Of a stretch of DNA of 64,000 nt, positions 1-11,112 are shown piece after piece (the first letter of the stretch is position 1; each line of letters begins with the position of its first letter). The position numbers and the translations under genes are program-made. The notes under the pieces were generated by a model. It did no database searches. It worked only from the letters and a program-made list of their open reading frames with translations, and was not told the DNA's origin. The stretch lies in NCBI GenBank assembly GCA_946122785.1, contig CAMGYJ010000009.1, forward strand, positions 31,283,633-31,347,632. Reading direction: 5' to 3'. The DNA comes from Linum tenue. Lineage: Eukaryota > Streptophyta > Magnoliopsida > Malpighiales > Linaceae.

Positions 1-2024
1 ATAGCTTGGATAACAGACAAGAGAACACCTCCATTGCAATCACAAAAAGAGAGGGGGAGAGTGGATCCCCCCACCTAAGCCCCTTACCACCCGGGAAATA
101 ACCACATAAGCCACCATTCAAACACACACTGAACATAGGGGAAGTCACTGTGAACAAACCAATCTGAAAAATGCATGGAAGTCATGAGAGAAAACATAAA
201 AGTCCAATTTACTTAATCAAAAGCCTTCATTAAGTCAATCTTGACTACACACCTAGGTGCAATAGATGGTTTGTTGTAGTCCTTAACCAATTCTGAGGCC
301 ATAAGAATATTATCACAAATTAGTCTTCCTTTGATAAAAGCTGATTGTGCATTTCCAATCAAGATGGTAAGATATTTGGACAATCTATTGGCTAACACCT
401 TTGTAATGCCTTTGTAGAGCACATTATAATAGGATATGGGATGAAAGTCCTTCATTCTTTCTAGTTTCTACATTAGCTATTTTGGGAATCAAAGTAAGAA
501 TAGTAGGATTAATCTTCCTAGGTAAAATACATGTTTCAAAGAATTGCAGCACAACATCCTTTACATCCTTTCACACAATACTCTAATCAGCCTTGTAGAA
601 GTCAGCAGGATAGCCATCCAGGCCTGGTGCCTTGTCTGATGCCATGGACATAAAAACAGACTTGATCTCCTCACGAGTTACCACCTTCTACAAATCACTA
701 GCTCCCTCTGGCAGTAATTTAGTTCCGAGTAGCCCTTCATAGAATCTCACGGTTGCTCCAGTAACTCCATATTGGACTCACCGAGTAATTTCTTGTAGAA
801 ATCAATAGCCACCTGTCCCAACTGCTCTACATTAGTAACCAACAAACCATCCTCAAAAACTAGATGATCAATAGTCTGCTTCTTATTATGGATTCTCACA
901 TAGTTATGGAAGAAAGAAGTATTAGAATCCCCTCCCAAGACCTAATACACTCGAGATTTCTGTTTGAAAAAACTTTCCTCTGCAGCTTGAGCTTCAAAAC
1001 AAGCCTAAGCCAGCTGTCTCACCCTTTCCACATTCTCCTCAGTAGGTCGAACAAATATCTCATCCTGTACAGGTACCAGTTGGTTTTCATCCTCCCTAGC
1101 TCGAGTAGAGACGTCAGAATATACAGTTCAGTTAAGAACCTTAAGCTTCTTCTTCAATCTCAAAAGCTTCAGGAAGAGACAATCAAAAGGATCCATCCAG
1201 GACTCCTATGTCAGAATCATCCCAAGCAGATTTCAATAAGTCCAAATAGGCGGGGTGGGTTCTCCAAAATTTGAAGAACTTGAATGGTTTTGAGAGACTC
1301 TTCAACCCACTGGATGTCAATACCAACAAACCACAATGGTCAGATATAATCGGGCTCAGTGTTATAACTGTACTGGATTGAAAACTATCCAACTAAGAGC
1401 CATTCACTAAGACTCTATCTATACGTCTGGCAATAGGATTATATTGTTGTTTATTCCACCACGTATACCAGGACCCTGTGACCCTATGATCTACCACCTT
1501 CATATCATCAATCCAATACCGGAAGTCCATCATACTCTGGTTCACTACCGAGGGTTGGAAGCCTTATTGATCTTAGCTATGGCATTAAAATGTCCAAAAA
1601 CCACCCATGGTACCTCATCCCGAAGACAAACTCTCAAATCCTTATATATCTGAGTCCTCCGCAACATTTTATTAAGGCTATAGACTGCAGTGTCAATCAA
1701 CTCTTCAGTTTTTGAAGTAACTTTCACATGAAGGAAGTGCTCCCCAGATTCCAATTCAGTAACCCGCAAACCATTCCTCCACAGCAAACAGACCCGACCA
1801 GAAGCATACTTATTATAATTGTCCATAAACTCCCATTCTCTAAATTGCCCTTTAACTATAGGATCAACATTTTCAGGTAAAACTCTAGTCTCTAACAAAG
1901 AAACTAAATCTACTTGATGTTTATTTAACTGACTATATATATACATGTGCTTCTCATGGGTATTGAATTCCCTAACATTCCATGAAAGCAGAATCATCGA
2001 CGCTTGCCCCTCCCACGCCCTCAA
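1..2024 (-). pseudogene. LINE ORF2 remnant: endonuclease plus N-terminal reverse transcriptase
   Basis: The minus-strand frame from 2024 to 1545 shows an endonuclease/exonuclease/phosphatase fold start (SWNVREFN, then SLLETRV, then VVFGHFNAI where a functional enzyme has GDFN). A second endonuclease block with SDHCGLLV lies at 1392-1183. A linker block (GGDSNTSFFH) lies at 938-747, and an RT block (FIKGRLICDNILMASE, VVKIDLMKAFD) at 455-213. These are the usual ORF2 domains in order, but they are spread over different frames and the RT catalytic box lies outside the window. The protein would nick target DNA and copy the element RNA. This copy cannot make it because of multiple frame breaks. 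Confidence 0.8.
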
Positions 2025-2506
2025 CGAGGAGGCAGAGCTTTAGCCTTTGACTTGCTATGGGATTGAGAACTAGAGCTACTAGCCTTAGCAGTCGAACTAG
2101 CAACCTGTGCAACAGACACTAGTTCCACTGATTCCATGACTTCTTTTCCTTTACCCTTACCAAAAGACAAAGCCTTCACACAAGTACCCGCAGGACTAGA
2201 ACACTGAGCTGCTAAGATAATATGGAATCCCCTCGGTGTAGTAGCATCAGTACTGAAGACTACCCTGACTGGGGAGAGCAAAGGATTAGAAGGGAGCTCC
2301 CGACTAACCACCCCTGACTTTTCCTGCCAAGCCACCTCTTGCCCTTCAGCCACCTTGCACTCAGGGCCAGCACCATGACCATGAGCATGACCAAAGACCT
2401 GACACTTGGGGCATTTTGGTTGCAAGCGTAGGTACTTTATAGAGAGATTGAACCCCGCATCACCTTCTGGATGAACTCGAATGGACTCCTGAAAAGAAGC
2501 ATCCAC
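2021..2506 (-). pseudogene. LINE ORF1-like nucleic-acid-binding protein fragment
   Basis: An open frame of 161 residues follows on from the 5' edge of the minus-strand LINE. It has a zinc-knuckle-like stretch (CPKCQVFGHAHGHG) near residue 34, then a Ser/Ala/Lys-rich tail, as in the C-terminal half of plant LINE ORF1 (gag-like) proteins. It overlaps the start of the endonuclease frame by four bases, a typical ORF1/ORF2 junction. The N-terminal half of ORF1 is missing because sequence beyond 2512 belongs to another repeat. The role would be RNA packaging. Confidence 0.6.
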
Positions 2507-2512
2507 ACTTGG

Positions 2513-3469
2513 GGGTTAATTGCAAGTTTGGTCACTGAGTTTACAAAAAACGTTCATGTTTAGTCACTCAAAATATTTAAATCTATTAGTGATCTTCGAA
2601 TTAGTAAAATGGTCCACGTTTAGTCACTCTTCGTTAGTCAATTGTTGACGTGGCTAACAAAATTGCTGATTCACCCAATTTTAACCCTCTACATCATCAA
2701 ATCCGACCCGCCACGTCACTCAACCCACTACCTCAATTTCCCCAACCCAACCCATAAACCAACCCTCCACCTCCAGAACCACCGTCGTCAAGCAATCGCT
2801 CACCGCCTCCTCATCCATGGCCATCCTCATCTCCTTGCTGTAGTGAATCGGTGTAAGACCTGTTTATCGTGCACCTCCACTGCCGAATTCGTGCAGGACC
2901 AGCATTTTTGAAAAGGGATATGAATGAATAAATCCATTTTTCTTCTTCTTTCTTTTTCTTACAAGCTGAGAAAGGCACCCCATGGAGGATTCCTTAACCC
3001 CTGATTAATAGATCAGAAGCGATGGAGTATTCAAGGCTCCACTGCACAGGGGAGCTTTGAACACAAAGATGACAAGGAACTCTGTTTCTTTTTTTGCCCT
3101 ACCAGAGACCGATAAGCTGGTTGGACCGGTGGAAGCTCTTGTTACAAAGAAAGAAGAAGAAAAATGGATTCATTCATTCATATCCCTTTTCAAGAGTGTT
3201 GGTCCCGCACGAATCCGGCAGTGGAGGTGCGCAATAGGAAGCTCTTACACCGATTCACTATGGCAAGGAGATGAGAATGGCGATGAATGACGGAGGATGG
3301 AATTCTGGAGGCGGTGAGCGATTTCTTGGTGGCGGTGGTTCTGGAGGCGGAGGGTTGGTCACGATTGTGTAGGGTTGATTTATGAGTTGGGTTGGGGAAA
3401 CTGAGGTAGTGGGTTAAGTGATGTGGCGGGTCAGATTTGGTGATGTGGGGGGTTAAATTAGGTGAGTCA
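2513..3469. mobile_element. Truncated foldback element with MULE-like end
   Basis: The left end (GGGTTAATTGCAAGTTTGGT, then repeated TTTAGTCACT phrases and CTTCGTTAGTC) resembles the long terminal inverted repeats of the element at 13651-16043. Two arms of roughly 300 bp, at about 2680-2958 and 3148-3469, are imperfect reverse complements of each other, separated by a loop of about 190 bp. The outer part of the right arm is missing. Similarity stops at about 3469, exactly where LINE sequence begins, so the element has lost its right terminus. There is no transposase; it is a non-autonomous element. Confidence 0.7.
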
Positions 3470-3881
3470 GGAAGAATACAACCCACCTCTCACACTTGCC
3501 CAACCAGCCCACTTGACAACCCAAAGTATGAGAGGAGACAGTGGGCCGCTAACCAGAAGCTACAGCCCACCTCTCACACTAGTCCAGGAAGCCCAACAAA
3601 ACTTTGATCGACTGATGGGCCGGGCTGAAAAGAAAAGGAAACCAGCAGACAGATATGCGCTGGAGATAACGGACACAGAGCCCATTCTGCTTCCCTCATC
3701 AGCGGGTAATGAGCTCTCTTTCAACCTGGGAAATTTTTGTGCTGAGAAACAGAGGAAGAAGATACCAGCTAGGAGGAAGTGTCTGCCAGCGGGAAACAGT
3801 AGTAACAAAGAACCGGGAGGAGGGGGTACTTCCTCATCACAGGCGGCGGTGGACAGCCTTAAGCCACCACATCCCAACTGA
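3470..3881 (+). pseudogene. LINE ORF1 C-terminal remnant
   Basis: An open frame runs into the LINE from its 5' junction and stops five bases before the ORF2 start codon. It encodes a Pro/Ser/Gln- and Lys-rich tail with no recognisable domain. Position and composition match the C-terminal tail of a plant LINE ORF1 protein, whose zinc-knuckle part has been lost by 5' truncation. Confidence 0.5.
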
Positions 3882-3886
3882 AGATA

Positions 3887-6800
3887 ATGAGTTGGAATTG
3901 TAGGGGGTTTGGCCTACCCCCTACACGAAGCTACTGCAAAAGATTCTGCCGGCAGTTTGGCCCGTCAATTTTATTTCTCATGGAGACCAAGAAGGATTCT
4001 GCTTTCATGGAGAACCAGAGAAGATCGACGTTTTTTCAGCATTCGGATTATGTTGAACCCTCGGATGGGTGTAGCGGTTTAGCTATTTGGTGGGGGGATA
4101 CACTTGATGTACAAGTCATTGACTCCAGTAGCAACTACTTTGATGTTAGGATTAACTATGGTAGCAAATCTTTTTTTTGCACTTTTGTCCATGCACCCAC
4201 CACTACCTTGGGTAGGAGAGTGTTCTGGGAGCATCTTAGCACTATTAGAGACAATATAGGAGATAGTTGGCTTATTGTGGGAGACCTAAATGTAGCTCTT
4301 TTCGAGCATGAAAAAGAAGGGAGATGCCCATTGAGGAATGAAAATGTAGCCCCTTTGAAGTACTTCCTCTTTCGGAACGCGCTCCTCGACTTGGGATTCA
4401 AGGGACAACCTTTCACATGGACTAACAAACAACAAGGATAAAGACTCATAAGGGAAAGACTTGATCGAGCAGTTTGCTCAGCAGCCTGGAGAACTGATTT
4501 TGAGAGGGCTTTGGTGTTCCATGAAGATATGATTGAGTCTGACCATTGCCCGCTCAGAATTTACATTGATTTTTCTGACTCCAGAAGGGCGATCCCCTTC
4601 CGGTTTGACAAAAGATGGAAGGACAATGTGGAGTGCAAAGCTATTATTGAGCAAATTTGGCAGACGCCTGGTGATTCGGAGTACAAGCTGCACCCATGTG
4701 AATTAAGATTGAAAATGTGGGCGAAAGAGGAGAGAATCAAAAAAATGAGAAGAGAAAAGGATATCAAGGAGAGACTATGTGCCATCCAAGGACTAGTTCG
4801 ACTGCAGAATGAAGTGGAGGAAGAGAAAACTCTCACGAAGGAGTTGGCGGACATGTGAAAAGAAGAGGAAGCCTTTTGGGCTCAACGTTCAAGGGTTTCA
4901 TGGTTACAGCTTGGCGACCAAAATAATTCCTTCTTCCATGCTAGCACCATCCAGAGAAGAAACTCAAACAAAATCCTAAGACTTAAAGACTCTAATGATG
5001 AGTGGATGGATGATGAAGCGCATCTCAAGCAACACTCTGTTCATTTCTACAAGGACCTCTTTAAAGCTAGGGAGAATCTTATTCTTCCTTCTTCTCTTGA
5101 TAGCTTCCCCTCGCTGGTTTCTCAAGAAATGAACGATGAGTTGTGTGCACCGGTTGGTGACGAGGAGATCCGCAAGGCTGTGTTTAGCTTGGGGGCCTCT
5201 AAAGCACCTCGTCCGGATGGGTTCCCGGGGCACTTCTTCAGGAAGTTCTGGCCCACAGTGGGGGAAGAGCTATGCCAAGAAATTATAGGTTTTTTTGCCA
5301 CGAGCAAGCTTCCAGAAGGGTGGAACAGGACTCACATCACCCTGGTCCCCAAGGTGGATGCACCTGAGCTGATTAGCCAGTTCCGCCCCATTAGCTGTTG
5401 CAACTTTAGGTACAAGGTGGTGACGAAGATTATGACGACTCGACTGCAAAAATGGCTTCCATTGCTGGTTAATGAGTTGCAAACGGCTTTTACTGGAGGG
5501 CGACAAATTCAGGATAATATCGTCATTGTTCATGAGGTGCTCAACCATTTTAAGAAGCATAAGACTGGCAACCGAAGGGATATGATGCTGAAACTTGATA
5601 TGAGAAAGGCTTATGACCTCGTGGACTGGAAGTGTTTGATCAAGCTTCTCACGAGCTACGGGTTCAGCCCAATATGGATTTCGTGGATCAAAGAATGCAT
5701 CACCTCGGTCAAGTTCTCCATCCTTTTCAATGGGGAAGTCACTCCAGAGTTCACTCCTGAAAGGGGGATTCGGCAGGGAGACCCACTTTCCCCTCTCTTG
5801 TTTATCCTCATGTCTAATGCTCTTTCTTTCTTGATTGAGAGAGCGGTGGACTTGAATCTTTTTAAAGGTCTGAAACTCAATCGGAACTGCCCCATCCTTA
5901 CTCACTGTCTGTTTGCTGATGACACAATTATATTCGGGAAAGCAACAGTTGAGGAAGCGACGAGAATCATGGACATCATCAACGACTATGGAGCCATCAC
6001 GGGACAAGAAGTCAACGGTTCAAAATCGTCTGTCTTCTTTAGCCATAATGTCCCTCCGACAGAGAAAGAGGACATCACCAACACTATTGGCTTCGCGCCT
6101 ACAAATTGTCACTCTCATTACCTTGGAGTTCCTACAGAATGGGGTCGGTCGAAGAAAGAAACGTTTGCGTTCCTGATCAACCGGATGGAGAAGAAAGGGG
6201 AATCTTGGAAAAGTCTCCTCCTCTCCCCGAGGGGAAAAGAAACTCTGCTGAAAGCCGTGTTCCAAGCAATCCCGACGTTCATCATGTGTCTCTTTCTCCT
6301 GCCAGGTGCAACTTTGAAGAGGATGGATTCCTTGCTCAGAAGATTCTTCTGGTCAGGAAACCTCCAGAAGAAGTCCATTCACTGGTGTCACGGGGATCGA
6401 CTTTGTGCCCCAAAAGAGGAAGGAGGGATTGGTTTCCGATCTTTTAAAGAGTTCAATCTTGCCTTGTTGGCAAAGCAAGCGTGGCGGCTTCTCACGGAAC
6501 CTAATGCGCTTTGGGCTCGCCTCCTCAAAGGTCTCTACTTCCCCGGATCGAACTTCCTGACAGCGCGTAAAGGGGGAAAACCATCATGGATTTGGTCAAG
6601 TCTTTGGGAAGTCAGGAAGCTTGTGGAGAAAGGCACGGTTCGCATCATTGGCAATGGTAGGAGTACAAGTGTCTTTCATGATCCATGGATCCTTGGTCTC
6701 TATGGGGACAAGCTCCAGAACTCAGGCCACGGGTTGTTGACAGTGGAGGACCTGATTGATGTGAATAGCAGGAAATGGAATGATGTTGCGGTCAACGCAA

Positions 6801-7947
6801 TTATTGAGCCTCACCAAGCGGAGATGGTCAAGCTCGTCCCCATCGGGAGGGAAGATGCTGAAGACTTCTGGGCTTGGAGATTCACTGACACAGGGAAGTT
6901 CACTGTCAGTTCTGCTTACCATTTCTTCCATGACATTAAAAGAGGGGTCATCAACTGGGTTAACCCCTTCCCCGAGACTGAGAAGGAGAAATGGAAATGG
7001 ATTTGGAGTCTTTCCCTCCCCCCGAAGATGCGTTTCTTCGTTTGGAGATGTGCTCGAGGTGCCCTGGCTACCAAAAGGAATCTTCATAACCGAAGCTGCT
7101 CCCCTTCCCCGGTCTGCCAGGTGTGTTCCTCCATGGATGAGACGGTTCACCACTGCCTGTTTGGGTGCGAGCATGCAAGGGCGGCCTGGGAGAACATGTT
7201 CCCCAACCTGCCCACTCCTCCCCCCTGGTCGGTATCCTCGACTGGCTTTTCGACATCAAGGATCACGTCCCTGAGACGTCCGTCCAGCTGGCCATCTTCC
7301 TTCTTTGGCATGTCTGGAAAGCTCGCAACGAAAAAGTTTTTCGTAATGTTGGAACTTGGCCGCCTTCCACCTGCGCCAAGGCTGCTAATGAATGCTTTGC
7401 TTGGACGTCATGTCCAAAGATCCCCAGAGACATTCACACCGCCCCGTGCCAGCCCACCACCAACCTGGAGCAAATTTCCCCACCCCCGAGCAATCCCTAT
7501 TTAGAGATTCACTGTGATGGATCGTTCATAAATGATCCCCAGAAGGCGGCTTATGGCGTTGTTGCGATCAACGATCATGAAGTTATTTGTGATGGGAGGG
7601 CCGACACTCTTCTCTGTTCTTCACCCCTGGAAGCGGAAGCAAAAGCTCTCCTTGAAGCCCTCTTGCTTGCCTGTCATCTCTCGATCCCATGCTGGATCCG
7701 ATCAGATTGTCTACCTTTGATCCTGGCTCTCTCGGCTCCACCGGCGTCATGGCCTTGGCGAGTCTCGGCTTGGCTGGGAATCATGGTTGGCATTCTGAGT
7801 CAGAATCCAGACATCAAGGTCTCTTTCTTCAGAAGGAAACTTAATGCTCGGGCGGATTGGGTGGCGCGTGCTACTGCGCCTGAGGAGCTTCCTCAGGATT
7901 GGATTTTGATTCTTAACATCATTGCCCCTCTCCTTGGGCTTCATTGA
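3887..7947 (+). pseudogene. LINE ORF2: endonuclease, reverse transcriptase and RNase H
   Basis: ORF2 begins MSWNCRGFG, the classic start of the plant LINE endonuclease, with the GDLNV motif at about residue 131 and SDHCPLRI near residue 220. The frame is stopped by TAA at 4439 and TGA at 4856, but resumes in the same frame after both. The reverse transcriptase follows (FRPISCCNFRYK, LKLDMRKAYD, RGIRQGDPLSPLLF and the catalytic LFADDTIIF near 5905-5931), then a zf-RVT-type Cys/His block near 7110-7170. A frameshift near a C-run at about 7219-7224 moves the RNase H part to another frame (IHCDGSF near 7510, ending at 7947). Three lesions make it a pseudogene; otherwise it is complete. Confidence 0.88.
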
Positions 7948-8006
7948 GACTTTGTAACCGCTTTCTCGGGTTTTGAATGAATTTTTCAGTCAAAAAAAAA
8001 AAAAAA

Positions 8007-8738
8007 GCAACGCGGAGACACCGGACACGTGTAAGTATGCATCTTCTTGAAACGTGCCGCGTCGGAAGTAGACGCCAGAATCTTCCGCTTTACCTGCTCC
8101 GAGCTCTCTCCTCTTATTGCGTCCCTTTAGTCGGCGAGAAGGGAAAAACTCAAAAAAGTTGCGCCTGCAAACTGAGATTCGTAGCCTGAATTCCTCGCAT
8201 CGACACCAACCATTCGCCATTCCGGTTAGGGTTTTGATTCGATCGCCGGATTTCTAATTCCTTTGCTTCTGAAAGGTATCGTCTCCTCTCCCTGTTCTCG
8301 TCATTTCTTCAATTCTCATTACATTTGCCGCTCCCGTGAGCTCCTTACTCTATTTAGTGACGAACTTGGTGTTGTCAATCGCCTTCTTTTCTTCGAGAGT
8401 GTCGTGCTATCTAGTGGATGAGCCGTTGAAATCGGCACTGTTGACGTGATGTCTTCCAAGTTACTTTTTGCTGAACTTATGAAAATCTGTTCCTCTTCTG
8501 GGTCAATCTAAGCTCCGGTTAGTTGCTTTAGGCGAATGATTTTCATTAGCTAGATTACTTAGCTTTGAGTCGCGTTTGTTGCTTGTAGAATTGTGTATTG
8601 TGATTATTGAAGTGAATAGAGGTTAGGTTCTCCATATTTGGAATTGGTCTGTGTTTTCATTGTACAAGCGGATGATCATCGGGTTTGTGACTGATTAGCT
8701 GCTGCATGTTGCTATTTCATTGAACCAGTTGTCTGAAA
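8007..8738 (+). other. Promoter and 5' leader of the MLF-like gene, with leader intron
   Basis: Non-coding stretch between the LINE and the start codon. A CT-rich leader lies near 8090-8275. A good donor (AAAG/GTATCG) at 8276 and an acceptor (AACCAG) ending at 8728 suggest a 453-bp intron in the 5' untranslated region, leaving only ten bases of the second exon before the ATG at 8739. Confidence 0.6.
8026..8031 (+). promoter_or_regulatory. G-box (CACGTG) upstream of the MLF-like gene
   Basis: The palindromic core CACGTG in the context GACACGTGTAAG lies about 250 bp before the probable leader intron of the next gene and only 20 bp after the LINE poly(A). This is a known bZIP/bHLH binding site in plants. 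Use by the MLF-like gene is inferred from position only. No clear TATA box was seen. Confidence 0.4.
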
Positions 8739-10433
8739 ATGCAAGGAGGAAGGGGAGGTGGGGATCCGTTCTTTGGTTTCGGTGGTGATCCATTTGCTGG
8801 TTTTGGGGGATTTGGAGGATTTGGAGGGCGGAGGAGCATGTTGCCTGGCTTATTCGACGGAAGGAACCCATTCGACGATCCTTTCTTTACTTGTCCATTT
8901 GGAGGAATGTTCGAGTCCAGTATCTTTGGCCCCCATGCAAATCCTTTCGCGCCAATGCATCCACCAACATATATTGAGCATCAAGCTCCAGTACCCAATA
9001 GATCACAAGGACCGACAATTGAGGAACTAGAGTCTGATGACGAGAAGCAGGATGCTGATAAGGAGAGGAAAGAGAACTCCAGAAAGCATGGGAGGTCTGG
9101 TAAAGGGCCATATGTTGAGGAAGTGGACGACGAAGCTGAAGGTGAGCTTTTGGTTGTCTTACTGTGAAGTTCACGCCTGTGATTATGTAGAGAGTTACAT
9201 ATGAACCATTGCTTAGCTAAGAAATTTGTATGCAACAGGCAGGCAGCGCAAGCAGTTGATGGCTGAAAATAGGCACAACAGTTTCAGTAGAGTTCAGTCT
9301 CGGCCTCAAAGTCAGAGCTTTGTGTTTCAAAGTTCAAGTGTCTCCTATGGTGGTGCTGGTGGAACTTACTACACTTCATCCAAGACAAGGAGAACAGGAA
9401 ATGATGGGGTGAGGTCCTCTAGCTATGGAAGGTTATTGCAAGCTGCTGTTTTTGTCTTCTTGTCTTGTATGTTATTATAACTTTGACTGGAAAACAGGTA
9501 ACATTTGAAGAAAGCAAAGAAGCTGATAGTTCTACAGGCATAGCATCTCATAGGATTTCCAGGGGGTTACACAACAAGGTACCTGAATTATTTGTGGCTG
9601 TTATCGGTTGCTGCATCTATGGTGTATTTGGATTTGATTTTTTTTTTTTTGAATAAATTGGATTTGATTGATGTTGTTTTTATCAATGCCCACAGGGTCA
9701 TACCGTAGCACGTAAGCTTAACTCTGACGGGAATGTGGATTCACAGCAGATCCTGCACAATATTGAGCAAGGTGAGCTTCCTAATTCTAACTTCTTAATG
9801 TTTGTCCCAGCATAATGTGCGATATAGCCTAATTTCCCCCATCCTGTGTTTCTAGATGAACTTGCTAGTTTTGAGCAAGCTTGGAATGGTAGTGCTGGAC
9901 CTCATTTGCCTGGCTGGGGAAGGAACTTCAGTGGTCGTGAGGATATGAGTAAGAATAATTTTGGCTTTATGTCTTTTTCTTTTTTGTTTCAGCTGTACAA
10001 GAGTCCTTTGCTTGAAGTTTTCATGAACTGCTTGTCCTTGTTCTTGATGTCTGGGACTGTGAAGAGTCGGTCGTTTGTCAAGTTACTCAGGAATGTGCTG
10101 CTAGAACTTGTACTGCTATTTTCTATCTTCTTCTATCTTAATTTATGTGGTAACAAATTTCTCCCACCAACTCCTATTGCTCTTATTGTCAAAAAAAAAA
10201 AAAACTCCTATTGCTCAGGGGCCATTGGGAGTGGACAGAATCATTCACAGACTGGTCGTGGAGGGTGGGCCCTTCCTTCAACAGAACGTCCGAAGCCGAT
10301 GATTGGGCGGTCTGTAGTAAACCACCCGGTAGAGCAGAGCGGATCTTCACGCCGGCAGGACTCGGGGAAGGCAAAACATGTAGATGGCAGAGAGAAGCAT
10401 CACCACTCTTCCGGATGGGGAGGGAGAGATTAG
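8739..10433 (+). CDS. Myeloid leukemia factor (MLF)-like protein
   Basis: Six coding exons join in frame: 8739-9141, 9239-9408, 9498-9578, 9696-9771, 9856-9948 and 10219-10433, all with GT-AG introns, giving 345 residues. The N-terminus is Gly/Phe-rich (repeated GFGG), followed by an acidic charged stretch (LESDDEKQDADKERKE). The conserved MLF core has SRVQSRPQSQSFVFQSSS, SSKTRRTGNDG, SHRISRGLHNKGHTVARKL, and DELASFEQAW ending in HLPGWGR. The tail is basic and His-rich and includes ALPSTERP. These are the hallmarks of the plant MLF1-interacting family; the molecular role in plants is poorly defined, and animal homologues are nucleo-cytoplasmic adaptors. The second exon could be read through as a short variant, but the spliced form restores the family consensus at every junction. 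Intron 5 contains a tiny retro-insertion next to its acceptor. Confidence 0.85.
10169..10216 (+). mobile_element. Micro-retroinsertion with 14-bp target-site duplication in MLF intron 5
   Basis: The 14-mer AACTCCTATTGCTC occurs at 10169-10182 and again at 10203-10216, flanking only 20 bp (TTATTGTC followed by twelve A). This is the expected signature of an extremely 5'-truncated LINE or SINE insertion: duplication, a short 3' end and a poly(A) tail. The second copy ends two bases before the intron acceptor CAG at 10216-10218. Confidence 0.6.
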
Positions 10434-11112
10434 GCTGCCTGATTAGGCACCACATGACAAGAATCGCCATTCTGCTGCTTTAATCTTGACCCATTGCAAA
10501 TCTTAAGTAGATAGTCTACTATAGATGAGTGTTCAAGGCATGCAGATTGTAGCCGTGCAACGGCGAGAATTTGACTTGTTCCCCTAAGCTTATTAGGCCG
10601 CGGCCGCGGCTGCGGCTATGGCTCTCTCTATCAACATGACATTGCTACTTGCTCCATATGGAGTAGTTAGTTCCAAATGGTGTGGCATGAAAATATCCGG
10701 ATTGTTGAAAATAGCAGGCAAAGATCAGGTGCATAGAAGCATCTCCAGCAACAGGATTATCAGAATGCAGAAAATGCCACAAAAAAGTAGTTTACAACAT
10801 TTGCATGTGGCCTTGTGGGAGTTTTTAAAAGTATGCCTGTGACTACATTGCTAGTATGCTGCAATGTCGAAGAAGGGAAATTGCCACTTTCCGTTGCTGA
10901 TACCATTACCGTTGTTCATAACTAGAACCCAGTAGATGTTAGTCATTTACTTGAGAAAATGTCTCACTAAAGCATCTGCAGAAAGAGACCCGCAACAGAC
11001 CAGATAGTGTTTGTCACACTATATATTGATCAACAAGGTTCAAGTTTCAGTAGCAGGCAAGCAAGCAACCTCTAAGTAAACAAGCTTGCTCACTGGAAAA
11101 AAAGAAACGAAA
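10434..11112 (+). other. 3' region of MLF-like gene and promoter of subtilase 1
   Basis: No coding potential was recognised. The first half is presumably 3' untranslated sequence and spacer, with a small GC-rich patch (GCCGCGGCCGCGGCTGCGGC) near 10600. The last 160 bp match the upstream DNA of the second subtilase in several blocks (AATGTCTCACT near 10957, TTGTCAC before the TATA box, AAGGTTCAAGTTTCAGTA after it), so the promoter was duplicated with the gene. Confidence 0.6.
11020..11026 (+). promoter_or_regulatory. TATA box of subtilase 1
   Basis: TATATAT lies 87 bp before the start codon in the context CACACTATATATTGATC. The same context is kept upstream of the paralogous gene at 17177-17184. 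Confidence 0.6.

Larger units (their letters stand above)
1..2512 (-). mobile_element. LINE (L1-type non-LTR retrotransposon), truncated at window edge
   Basis: Read on the minus strand, this stretch carries in order an ORF1-like zinc-knuckle protein piece, an apurinic-like endonuclease and the start of a reverse transcriptase, which is the L1-type LINE order of plants. The reading frames are broken by several stops and shifts, so it is a dead copy. The element leaves the window at position 1, so its 3' end and poly(A) tail are not seen. At the 5' side it abuts a MULE-like repeat at about 2513, so its true 5' end is either truncated or displaced. Confidence 0.85.
3470..8006 (+). mobile_element. 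LINE (L1-type), nearly full ORF2, with poly(A) tail
   Basis: Plus-strand non-LTR retrotransposon: the end of ORF1, then ORF2 with endonuclease, reverse transcriptase, a zinc-binding RT-associated domain and an RNase H domain, and a 15-A tail at 7992-8006. Damage is light (two in-frame stops and a frameshift), so the insertion is relatively young. The 5' end is truncated inside ORF1 at about 3470. I did not find a target-site duplication. The DNA after the poly(A) does not continue the foldback element that precedes the LINE, so a deletion or rearrangement occurred at the 5' junction. Confidence 0.88.

Noticed and set aside
9846..10433. Single long ORF as an independent gene at the MLF 3' end
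   Set aside because: It reads through intron 5 and includes its poly(A)-like run. Splicing of exons 5 and 6 explains both ends in one frame.
11086..11112. Upstream extension of subtilase 1 with a non-ATG start
   Set aside because: The codon at 11086 is TTG. The first ATG (11113) begins a normal signal peptide and matches the start of the paralogue.
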